Assembly (NCBI GenBank): GCA_035642125.1
Contig: DASQSZ010000181.1
Location: forward strand, 1-13,240
Length of the DNA stretch: 13,240 nucleotides
Source: CALAED01 sp937891035
GTDB lineage: Bacteria > Actinomycetota > Actinomycetes > Streptosporangiales > Streptosporangiaceae
Reading direction: 5' to 3'
This document shows positions 6,734 through 13,240 of the stretch, piece by piece. The position numbers were made by a program, and so were the translations under genes. Position 1 is the first letter of the stretch. Every line of letters starts with the position of its first letter. Under the pieces are notes generated by a model that saw nothing but the letters and a program-made list of their open reading frames with translations, was not told the origin of the DNA and did no database searches.

Positions 6734-7510
6734 TCAGTAGTGGCGCCACCACAGGTTGACCGCGTAGTCGACCTCGCATCCGGGATGCTCGGCGAGGAAC
6801 CGGTCGGCCAGTTCGGCGGGGAACTCGATGCGCAGCACCGCCGCCAGGTCCGCGCGCCGGTCGAAGACCCAGCGAATGTCGAGCGGCTCCCGGGCGAAGC
6901 CCTGACGGGTCCAGAACCGTTCCACCGCCATCGGGTCGTAGGCGGTGAGCCAGCGCCGGAACCAGCCGCCGAACGTCGACCTGGTCGCGTCGTTGTCGAT
7001 GATGAACGCCGTGCCGCCGCGCCGCAGCACGCGGGCCAGCTCGGCCAGGCCCGGCTCGCACCCGGGCCCGAAGAAGTACGCCCACCGTGCGTGCGCGACG
7101 TCGACGGACGCGGCCGGCACGGGCAGCGCCTGGGCGGCTCCGACGCGTACGGCCACGTCGGCCACGTCGGCCACGTCGAACCCCTTGATCGTCTTGGCCG
7201 TGCTCGCCCCGCCGGCCCTTTCGGCCTGCGGCTCGCGGCCGCCGGTGGCCAGCCGGCGGCGAGCGGCAGCGGCCAGCCCGGCGTGCGGCTCGACGCCGAT
7301 GACCCGGGCCGCCGTGCGGGCGAAGCGCGGCAGGTGATAGCCGGTGCCGCAGCCGACGTCGAGCACCGTGGCGCCGTCCCATGACCTGATCCGGTTCATC
7401 GCCGCCTCGATGACGCCGTCGGGGTCGACGGCGCGGTTCTCCAGCTCATACACCCGCGGCGAGCTCCAGATGTTCGGGCTGGGCACGGCGCCGGGCGCGA
7501 TGTCGACCAT
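6734..7510 (-). CDS. Class I SAM-dependent methyltransferase
   Basis: The 258-residue protein has a Rossmann-type methyltransferase core: motif I VLDVGCGTG (49-57), the acidic end of strand 2 at GVEPHAG (72-78), then QALPVPAASVDVAHARWAYFFGPG (127-150) and RVLRRGGTAFIIDND (160-174), typical of the Methyltransf_11 type. The substrate is unknown. The frame stays open far upstream, antisense to the isomerase gene; the ATG at 7508-7510 is chosen because it opens a normal N-terminus just before the conserved fold. No Shine-Dalgarno sequence is present, but a TANNNT motif sits seven bases upstream. Residues about 90-124 look like an insertion between strands 2 and 3, containing three Asp-Val-Ala repeats encoded by a 9-bp tandem repeat. 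The gene is transcribed alone, convergent with the lipase. Confidence 0.88.
   Translation of the reverse strand: MVDIAPGAVPSPNIWSSPRVYELENRAVDPDGVIEAAMNRIRSWDGATVLDVGCGTGYHLPRFARTAARVIGVEPHAGLAAAARRRLATGGREPQAERAGGASTAKTIKGFDVADVADVAVRVGAAQALPVPAASVDVAHARWAYFFGPGCEPGLAELARVLRRGGTAFIIDNDATRSTFGGWFRRWLTAYDPMAVERFWTRQGFAREPLDIRWVFDRRADLAAVLRIEFPAELADRFLAEHPGCEVDYAVNLWWRHY
7151..7177. repeat. Three tandem copies of a 9-bp unit inside the methyltransferase gene
   Basis: GGCCACGTC occurs three times without a break. On the coding strand each unit reads GACGTGGCC, giving Asp-Val-Ala at residues 112-114, 115-117 and 118-120. The unit is a multiple of three, so copy number can change without breaking the frame. 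Confidence 0.85.
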
Positions 7511-7517
7511 GGCACGC

Positions 7518-7523
7518 AGATTA
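7518..7523 (-). promoter_or_regulatory. Candidate -10 element for leaderless methyltransferase transcript
   Basis: TAATCT on the minus strand ends seven bases before the ATG at 7510, so transcription would begin at or beside the start codon. This fits the lack of a ribosome site. A good -35 hexamer is not visible. Confidence 0.35.
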
Positions 7524-7653
7524 GCCGCGCCGGCTCGGGCTATCCGGGCGCGCGTGAGCGGCTTCACAAGGTCGCGCCCCGAGCCGGAACCCCCAGGTCG
7601 ACGACACGCGAAGGGTTCGCAGAACGGCCATCGGGACGGCCGGCGCACGCGAG

Positions 7654-7673
7654 CGCATAGGCTTTCGTATGCG
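7654..7673 (+). promoter_or_regulatory. Candidate -10 within an inverted repeat upstream of the isomerase operon
   Basis: TAGGCT (7658-7663) matches the common actinobacterial -10 pattern and lies 32 bases before the leader ATG. It overlaps the inverted repeat CGCATA (7654-7659) / TATGCG (7668-7673) with an 8-base loop, which could be an operator. GAGCGCAT occurs directly at 7651 and 7686. A matching -35 is not clear, so the promoter is tentative. Confidence 0.3.
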
Positions 7674-7694
7674 TACCTGAGACAGGAGCGCATC

Positions 7695-7733
7695 ATGTCT
7701 GTGACCGAGCTACCACCGGCGAGGGAGCTTTGA
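7695..7733 (+). CDS. 12-codon leader ORF overlapping the isomerase start
   Basis: ATG at 7695 follows a well-placed AGGAG (7684-7688, six-base spacer), the best ribosome site in the area. It encodes MSVTELPPAREL and stops at TGA 7731-7733, which overlaps the TTG start of the next gene (TTGA at 7730-7733). Either it is a translated leader that couples ribosomes onto the isomerase gene, or it is the true N-terminus of the isomerase separated by a single-base frameshift. Sequence alone does not decide between these. Confidence 0.4.
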   Translation: MSVTELPPAREL

Positions 7734-8662
7734 CACGGGAGCACCGGAGCGCGATCGCGCGGGCGATACGAGTGCCCGATGCCCCGATCACGCTGTCCAC
7801 GGCTTCGGTCTATCCAGAAAAGGTGCCTGCGGCCTTCGAGATGGCCGCTCAACTGGGCTACGACGGCGTCGAGGTCATGGTGGCGACCGATCCCGCATCC
7901 CAGGACCTCACCGTGTTGCGGCGGCTGTCGGACTACCACCAGATCCCGATCCGGTCCATTCACGCGCCCTGTCTGCTGCTGACCCAGCGGGTGTGGGGGC
8001 GGGAGCCGTGGGGCAAGCTGGAGCGTTCGAAGGAGGTCGCCGAGGCGCTCGGCGCCGAGGTGGTCGTGGTGCATCCGCCGTTCCGCTGGCAACGTGAGTA
8101 CGCGCGGGACTTCGTCGTCGGCCTCGCCAGAATGCAGGACGAGACCGACGTCGTATTCGCGGTCGAGAACATGTTCCCGGTGCGGGCGCGCGGCAACGAG
8201 GTCGGCATGTACGCCCCGCACTGGAACCCGGTCGACCAGGACTATCCCAACGTCACGCTCGACCTGTCGCACACCGCTTTGTCCGGCTCGGACGCCCTCG
8301 ACATGGTCGGCCAACTCGGCGACCGGCTCACCCACCTGCACCTGGCCGACGGCCTCGGCGTCACCAACCGCGACGAGCATCTGGTCCCCGGGCGGGGCCG
8401 GCAGCCGTGCGAGCAGGTGCTGGAGAAGCTGGCCGTGGGCGGCTACCGCGGGCACGTCGTCTTGGAGGTCAACACTCGCCGCGCCGCCACCCGTGCCGAG
8501 CGGGTCGACGACCTCGCCGAGGCGCTCGCCTTCACCCGGCTCCACCTCGCCGCCGCCAGTCGTACCTGGGAGGTAACGCCAGGCGGCGAGGTGTCCCCGC
8601 GGGGGGTGCCGCCTCCCACGTCCCCCCCGGCTTCTTCCTCCCCGCGGGGACGGGTGTCCTGA
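7730..8662 (+). CDS. Sugar phosphate isomerase/epimerase-like TIM-barrel protein
   Basis: The 310-residue product belongs to the xylose isomerase-like / AP endonuclease family 2 TIM-barrel superfamily. Strand-end residues typical of the metal site are visible: Glu48 in GYDGVEVMV, His78, His115 in VVVVHPPFRW, Glu146 in FAVENMFP, Asp178/His181 in LDLSHT, His203 in HLHLADG, His217 in DEHLVPG and Glu246 in VVLEVNT. The reaction and substrate are unknown; mycobacterial Rv0498, near proC, looks like the same type. The TTG at 7730 has GAGGGAG only two bases upstream, so initiation probably depends on coupling with the leader ORF. A GTG at 7772 is an alternative start that keeps the whole fold. The last ~27 residues (from about GGEVSPRG) are a Pro/Ser/Gly tail beyond the fold, encoded by palindrome-rich DNA. 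The stop (8660-8662) overlaps the TetR ATG. Confidence 0.85.
   Translation: MTREHRSAIARAIRVPDAPITLSTASVYPEKVPAAFEMAAQLGYDGVEVMVATDPASQDLTVLRRLSDYHQIPIRSIHAPCLLLTQRVWGREPWGKLERSKEVAEALGAEVVVVHPPFRWQREYARDFVVGLARMQDETDVVFAVENMFPVRARGNEVGMYAPHWNPVDQDYPNVTLDLSHTALSGSDALDMVGQLGDRLTHLHLADGLGVTNRDEHLVPGRGRQPCEQVLEKLAVGGYRGHVVLEVNTRRAATRAERVDDLAEALAFTRLHLAAASRTWEVTPGGEVSPRGVPPPTSPPASSSPRGRVS
8593..8651. promoter_or_regulatory. Paired CCCCGCGGGG palindromes forming a 12-bp inverted repeat before the TetR gene
   Basis: GTCCCCGCGGGG (8593-8604) is the exact reverse complement of CCCCGCGGGGAC (8640-8651). Each arm also contains the 10-bp palindrome CCCCGCGGGG, and the two copies start 45 bases apart. 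The right arm ends ten bases before the TetR ATG. It could be a paired operator for autoregulation, or an mRNA structure that sequesters the TetR ribosome site. The symmetry is certain, the role is inference. Confidence 0.45.
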
Positions 8663-9258
8663 TGGCCGCTTCGTCGCCGTCCAGGCGTCGTCCTGGGCGC
8701 CGGCCGGGGCCGACCGAGACGCGTGCGGCCATCTTGACCGCGGCGCGCGACCTGTTCGCTGAAAAGGGGTACGACGGCGCCTCCATCCGGGCCATCGCGC
8801 GGGCCGCCGACGTCGATCCCGCCTTGGTGCATCATTTCTTCGGCGCCAAGGAGGCGCTCTTCGTCGCCGCCATGGAGTTCCCGGTCAACCCCGCCAAAGT
8901 GCTTCCGTACGTCCTCGGCGGGCCGCGGGAGAGCACCGGCCGGCGCATGGCCCAGACATTCTTGCGCGAGTGGGGACGGCCGGAGGCGCGCGGGCCGCTC
9001 ATCGGCCTGCTCCGCTCGGCGATGACCAATGAGCAGGCGGCCGAGATGCTGCGGCAGTTCGTCTCGGCGGCGATCTTGTCGCGGGTGGGCGACCGGTTCG
9101 ACGTCCCGTTGGTGCGCATCGAGGCGGCGGCGGCCCAGATGATCGGCGTGGCGATCTTGCGGTACGTGCTCCGGGTGGAACCGATCGCGTCCGTTTCCGA
9201 AGAGGAGCTCGTCGAGTTGCTCGCCCCCACTCTGCAGCGCTATTTCGACGGCACCTGA
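8662..9258 (+). CDS. TetR/AcrR family transcriptional regulator
   Basis: The 198-residue protein starts with a basic tail (SRRRPGRRPGPTETR), followed by the TetR-type DNA-binding domain: ARDLFAEKGYDGASIRAIARAADVDPALVHHFFGAKEALF at about 28-67, with the helix-turn-helix in the middle. The rest is an alpha-helical ligand-binding and dimerisation domain. The ATG overlaps the isomerase stop (TGATG), so translation is probably coupled to that gene. The exporter genes begin 261 bases downstream behind a separate promoter with a TetR-sized palindrome. Local regulation of that exporter, perhaps by an exported compound, is the simplest reading. The inducer is unknown. Confidence 0.92.
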   Translation: MAASSPSRRRPGRRPGPTETRAAILTAARDLFAEKGYDGASIRAIARAADVDPALVHHFFGAKEALFVAAMEFPVNPAKVLPYVLGGPRESTGRRMAQTFLREWGRPEARGPLIGLLRSAMTNEQAAEMLRQFVSAAILSRVGDRFDVPLVRIEAAAAQMIGVAILRYVLRVEPIASVSEEELVELLAPTLQRYFDGT

Positions 9259-9483
9259 AGCCGACAGCCCGAAGCTTCCAGCCTGAAACCGGCGGCCTGA
9301 CTCGACAAGACGAACTCGAGGCCGGGCCGCCTGGGATGTGGTGCGGCCGGCTGCCGCCCGGGCCCCCGGCGCGGCCGGCGGCGCCCTCGGCGCCCTCGGC
9401 GCGGCTGTCGGGGCGGTCTGCCCGTGCCTTGCCCGCGTTGCCGCTGAGGTGATCGATCAGGTGATCCCGCGGGCCGGCCGCCC
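9259..9483. other. GC-rich spacer between TetR and exporter genes
   Basis: No convincing gene is present. It contains two tandem copies of GGCGCCCTC (9380-9397), the palindrome TGATCGATCA (9450-9459) flanked by repeated GGTGATC, and short G/C-rich self-complementary runs (for example around 9469-9480) that could end TetR transcription. None is a clear terminator on its own. Confidence 0.4.
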
Positions 9484-9513
9484 TTGACCCGGCCGCCGTG
9501 CACCGCATAAATT
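9484..9513 (+). promoter_or_regulatory. Sigma70-type promoter of the ABC exporter operon
   Basis: TTGACC (9484-9489) is five of six bases of the -35 consensus. TAAATT (9508-9513) is a TANNNT -10 element after an 18-base spacer. The predicted transcription start falls at about 9519-9521, on the exporter's ATG, and no Shine-Dalgarno sequence precedes that ATG. The mRNA is therefore probably leaderless. It is a short AT-rich island in GC-rich sequence. Confidence 0.65.
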
Positions 9514-9519
9514 CAACAT

Positions 9520-10244
<725 letters not shown>

Positions 10245-10248
<4 letters not shown>

Positions 10249-10979
10249 ACGTTCGCATCACGCTTGCCACGACGCGGCGCATCTTGTCGCAGCTGCGGCA
10301 CGACCACCGTACGGTCGGCCTGCTCATCGGGGTGCCCAGCCTGTTGATGATCTTGCTGCGATACGTGATCGACAACGAGATCGCGTTCGACCGGTTCGGG
10401 CCGATGCTCCTCGGCATCTTCCCGTTCATCGTGATGTTCATCGTCACCTCGGTCGGCACGCTGCGCGAGCGGACCGGCGGCACGCTGGAGCGGCTGATGA
10501 CCACGCCGCTCGGCAAGCTCGATCTGCTTCTCGGCTACGCGCTCGCCTTCGGCCTGCTCGCCCTCGTCCAGGTCGCCGTCGTGGCCACGATCTCGATGAC
10601 CTGGCTCGGCCTCGACTTGGCGGGCCCCGTGTGGGTGCTGTTGCTGGTGGCCGTGCTCGACGCGCTGCTCGGCATGGCGCTCGGCCTGTTCGCCAGCGCG
10701 TTCGCCCGCACGGAGTTCCAGGCCGTGCAGTTCATGCCGGCCTTCGTGCTGCCGCAGGCGCTGCTGTGCGGCATCGTCGTGCCGCACGACCAGATGGCGA
10801 CCTGGCTGCAGTGGATCTCCAACGCGCTGCCGCTGACGTACGCCGTCGAGGCCATGCAACAGCTGGCCGGCAATACGGACATCACCGTCACGCTGCTTCG
10901 CGACACGGTCGTCATCGCCGGCTCCACCATCCTGGCCCTGACCCTCGGCGCCGCCACCCTCCGCCGCCGCACCCCCTGA
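10245..10979 (+). CDS. ABC-2 type transporter permease
   Basis: The 244-residue membrane protein has six predicted hydrophobic segments at about 23-40, 53-72, 95-118, 128-150, 163-180 and 220-240. RERTGGTLERLMTTPL (75-90) between segments 2 and 3 is the conserved cytoplasmic motif of ABC-2 permeases, and SNALPLTYAVEAMQQL (192-207) is the usual stretch before the last segment. AGGAGG at 10229-10234 lies ten bases before the ATG. It presumably dimerises and pairs with the upstream ATPase to export a hydrophobic compound. The spacer to the next gene is 52 bases, so read-through into the proline dehydrogenase gene is possible. Confidence 0.92.
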
Positions 10980-11031
10980 ACCTCATAACCTTGGGGGGCG
11001 GGACAGCGCCGTTCCGCGTGGGAGGGAAACG

Positions 11032-12009
11032 TTGCTTCGTCAAGCTCTCTTGGCCGCGTCGCGCAGCGGCGGCGTGCGCCGGCTCGTCGAAAACGCGCCG
11101 TACAGCCGTGGGGTCGTGCGCCGGTTCATCGCCGGTGAGGCGATCGGCGACGCGCTGCGGGTCACCCGGGCGCTCATCGGCCAGGGTCTCCTTGTCACCC
11201 TCGACAACCTCGGCGAGGACATACGTGCGGCCGACCAGGCCGCGGCGACCGTCGACAACTACGTGACGCTGCTCGACCGGCTGCGCGCCGCCGGGCTGAG
11301 CGCCGAGGCCGGCGCCGGGGCCGCCGGCGACGGGCGGGCGGACCGCCGCCGCCTGCCGGGCCGAGCGGAGGTGTCGGTCAAGCTCAGCGCGCTCGGCCAG
11401 GCTCTGGACGAGGATCTGGCGCTCGACAACGCGAGGCGGGTCTGTGCCGCTGCGCGCGCGGCGGACACCACGGTCACCATCGACATGGAAGACCACACCA
11501 CCGTCGACTCGACGCTGCGGATCCTGCGCACGCTGCGCGTCGACTACCCGGACACCGGCGCGGTGATCCAGGCCTACCTGCGCCGCGCCGAGCAGGACTG
11601 CGCCGACCTCGCCTACGAAGGGTCCAGGGTGCGGTTGTGCAAGGGCGCGTACGCCGCACCGGATGAGGTGGCCTTCTCCGGGCGCAAAGAGGTCGACAAG
11701 TCCTACGTGCGGTGCATGAAGGTCCTCATGGCAGGCAAGGGCTACCCGATGCTGGCCACCCACGACCCGACGCTCATCGAGATCGGCGGGGCGCTGGCCG
11801 TGCTCAACGAGCGGTCCCCGCGCTCGTTCGAATACCAGATGCTGTACGGAATCCGGCCCCACGAACAGCGGCGGCTGGTCGACATGGGCGCTCAGGTGCG
11901 GGTGTATGTGCCGTTCGGCCAGGAGTGGTACGGCTACACGATGCGCCGGCTGGCCGAACGCCCCGCCAACGTTGGATTTTTCCTCCGCTCACTGGCGACG
12001 CGGTCCTAA
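11032..12009 (+). CDS. Proline dehydrogenase (monofunctional, FAD-dependent)
   Basis: This enzyme oxidises L-proline to pyrroline-5-carboxylate, passing electrons to FAD and on to quinones at the membrane. The 325-residue length fits the monofunctional PRODH barrel rather than bifunctional PutA. Seen in order: SVKLSALG (115-122), DMED (151-154), RLCKGAY (201-207), ATHD (242-245), YGI (272-274), and the C-terminal substrate-binding helix YTMRRLAERPANVGFF (302-317). The TTG start has GGAGGG (11021-11026) five bases upstream. Residues about 91-113 (Ala/Gly/Arg-rich) look like a flexible insertion before the barrel strand. proC follows 130 bases downstream; the partner P5C dehydrogenase is not in the window. 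Confidence 0.93.
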   Translation: MLRQALLAASRSGGVRRLVENAPYSRGVVRRFIAGEAIGDALRVTRALIGQGLLVTLDNLGEDIRAADQAAATVDNYVTLLDRLRAAGLSAEAGAGAAGDGRADRRRLPGRAEVSVKLSALGQALDEDLALDNARRVCAAARAADTTVTIDMEDHTTVDSTLRILRTLRVDYPDTGAVIQAYLRRAEQDCADLAYEGSRVRLCKGAYAAPDEVAFSGRKEVDKSYVRCMKVLMAGKGYPMLATHDPTLIEIGGALAVLNERSPRSFEYQMLYGIRPHEQRRLVDMGAQVRVYVPFGQEWYGYTMRRLAERPANVGFFLRSLATRS

Positions 12010-12139
12010 CGCCCGCTCGCCACGCCGGGGGGAGGGCCGGGGCTCGGCCGGCCGGATCGTTCAGATGCGGCCGGTCGGTAGGCTGACGGCGTCGGCCGCT
12101 TCGCCGAACGACATCCCAGACGACAACCAGGGTGAGACT

Positions 12140-12934
12140 ATGATCGCGATTCTCGGTGCCGGAAAGATGGGCGAGGCGCTGCTGTCCGGCGTGCTGCGGG
12201 CCGGCCGGCGGCCGGCCGAGCTCATGGTGACCGTCCGGCGCGAGGAGCGCGGCGCCCTGCTGCGTGAGCGGTACGGCGTCGAGGTGGCGACCAACGCCGA
12301 GGCGGCCAAGCGGGCCGAGACGCTGATCCTCGCCGTCAAGCCGCAGGACATGGCCGTGTTGCTCCAAGACGTGGCGCCGCACGTGCCGGCCGGGCGGCTG
12401 GTGATCTCGCTCGCCGCCGGCATCCCGACCCCCTTCGTGGAGAGCCGGCTGCCGACGAGCGTTCCGGTGGTACGGGTCATGTCGAACACCCCCGTGCATG
12501 TCGACCAGGCGATGAGCGTCATCTCCGCCGGGTCGCACGCCGACGAGGAGCATCTCAAGCGGACCGAAGAGCTGCTCGCGCCGGTCGGCAAGGTGCTGCG
12601 CATTCCCGAGTCGCTGCAGGACGCGGCGACCGCGCTGTCCGGCAGCGGCCCCGCGTACTTCTACTACCTGGTCGAGGCGATGGTCGACGCGGGCATCCTG
12701 CTCGGCATGCCGCGGGCCGCGGCGCTGGAGATGGTCATCCAGTCGGCGGTCGGCGCGGCGGTCATGCTGCGCGACTCGGGGGAGCATCCCGTGCTGCTGC
12801 GAGAGGCGGTCACCTCGCCGGCGGGCACCACCATCAGCGCCATCCGTGAGTTGGAGCGCCACGGCGTCCGGGCGGCCGTGATCGAGGCGATCGAGTCCGC
12901 CCGCGACCGGGGCCGCGAACTCGCCGAGGGCTGA
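12140..12934 (+). CDS. proC: Pyrroline-5-carboxylate reductase
   Basis: ProC reduces pyrroline-5-carboxylate to L-proline with NAD(P)H, the last step of proline synthesis. The 264-residue protein has the Rossmann dinucleotide site GAGKMG (6-11), AVKPQD (65-70), ALSGSGPAYFYYLVEAM (165-181) and TSPAGTTISAI (225-235), all diagnostic. The ATG at 12140 gives the canonical MIAILGAGKMG start and has AGGGTGAG just upstream. An in-frame ATG at 12065 would add 25 residues unlike the family and is rejected. The gene may share a transcript with the proline dehydrogenase gene before it, although the 130-base spacer leaves room for its own promoter. Confidence 0.96.
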   Translation: MIAILGAGKMGEALLSGVLRAGRRPAELMVTVRREERGALLRERYGVEVATNAEAAKRAETLILAVKPQDMAVLLQDVAPHVPAGRLVISLAAGIPTPFVESRLPTSVPVVRVMSNTPVHVDQAMSVISAGSHADEEHLKRTEELLAPVGKVLRIPESLQDAATALSGSGPAYFYYLVEAMVDAGILLGMPRAAALEMVIQSAVGAAVMLRDSGEHPVLLREAVTSPAGTTISAIRELERHGVRAAVIEAIESARDRGRELAEG

Positions 12935-12960
12935 CGAGACGGCGGGGACGAGACGGCGGG
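12933..12960. repeat. Two tandem copies of a 14-bp unit at the proC stop
   Basis: GACGAGACGGCGGG occurs twice in a row. The first copy overlaps the last two bases of the proC TGA. The remaining ~185 bases to the next gene show an isolated TTGACC (12974-12979) without a matching -10, and no gene that I can support. Confidence 0.75.
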
Positions 12961-13146
12961 GATTCGCGCGGCATTGACCTATTTGGCCGGACCTTCTGCC
13001 TCGCCTTTCGATATCGGATCATGGGATTGATGCCTGGTGGATCCGGATGCGCACGATAACGTGGAAACCGTGGCGGCTCCCGGTCTACCGCTTTTCGCAC
13101 CCCACGACCAGGTGAACCGAAACCTCTTTTGATCCGGTTAATGGGT

Positions 13147-13240
13147 ATGAGACTTCTCCTTCGTCTGCTCGTCGCGGCGGGTCTCGCCGCGGACGCCTAC
13201 GTTCATTGGGACTTCGCGCCGGAGATGGCCCATGTGCCTG
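13147..13240 (+). CDS. Start of a small membrane protein, 3' end outside window
   Basis: ATG at 13147 opens a frame that runs off the window. The 31 visible residues begin MRLLLRLLVAAGLAADAYVH and end EMAHVP: a basic, strongly hydrophobic first helix followed by a Trp/Asp/Pro-containing loop. This looks like the first segment of a small DoxX-like or related actinobacterial membrane protein, but too little is visible to name the family. An ATG at 13141 is in frame and adds two residues. Neither start has a clear ribosome site, so a leaderless start is possible. Confidence 0.6.
   Translation, partial: MRLLLRLLVAAGLAADAYVHWDFAPEMAHVP

Noticed and set aside
7511..8545. Long minus-strand open frame extending the methyltransferase by about 345 residues
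   Set aside because: It is antisense to the isomerase, has no recognisable motifs, and the methyltransferase fold begins normally at the ATG at 7510.
12065..12139. Upstream ATG as the proC start
   Set aside because: It would add 25 residues without similarity to the family; the ATG at 12140 has a ribosome site and the canonical N-terminus.
11804..12862. Open frame of 352 codons on the minus strand
   Set aside because: It spans the antisense strands of the proline dehydrogenase gene and proC, both of which are well supported on the plus strand.
12935..13140. Small gene in the spacer after proC
   Set aside because: No frame with a start, ribosome site and plausible protein sequence was found; the space is too short for the regulator genes sometimes seen near proC.

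Overview
The window is very GC-rich, uses GTG and TTG as well as ATG starts, has short spacers and stop/start overlaps, and carries actinobacterial protein versions throughout. The order mutY / exported protein (opposite strand) / disA / radA matches, as I recall it, the mycobacterial Rv3585-Rv3589 neighbourhood, minus the carbonic anhydrase gene. The host is therefore a high-GC actinomycete. A Streptosporangiales-type organism (Nonomuraea or Streptosporangium-like) is plausible, but this is inference from gene content. I saw no tRNA, rRNA, CRISPR array, transposase or phage gene.

Layout. Positions 2-1092 hold two tandem Uma2-family (DUF820, PD-(D/E)XK-like) genes: the first is cut by the window edge and the second is broken by a frameshift near 627-631. 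A hairpin separates them from the convergent genome-maintenance block at 1149-5488. There mutY (adenine glycosylase), disA (c-di-AMP synthase and DNA-integrity scanner) and radA (recombination helicase) lie on the minus strand, with an exported, membrane-anchored protein of unknown function on the plus strand between mutY and disA. A secreted SGNH/GDSL lipase diverges from radA. It converges through a strong hairpin terminator on a minus-strand class I methyltransferase.

From 7695 everything reads rightward. A 12-codon candidate leader ORF overlaps the TTG start of a TIM-barrel sugar phosphate isomerase/epimerase-like protein, whose stop overlaps the ATG of a TetR/AcrR regulator. After a GC-rich spacer comes a two-gene ABC-2 exporter (ATPase and permease, overlapping by ATGA). 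Its promoter is unusually clear: TTGACC-N18-TAAATT with a perfect 14-bp palindrome over the start codon, which suggests a leaderless mRNA controlled by the neighbouring TetR protein. Then come a monofunctional proline dehydrogenase and proC (pyrroline-5-carboxylate reductase), which catalyse opposite directions of the proline/P5C interconversion. The last 94 bases begin a small membrane protein.

Most of the window is ordinary conserved actinobacterial chromosome, and I do not see a clearly new multi-gene system. The points most worth a second look are the leaderless promoter/operator of the exporter, the leader ORF before the isomerase, the paired CCCCGCGGGG palindromes before the TetR gene, and the broken Uma2 pair.
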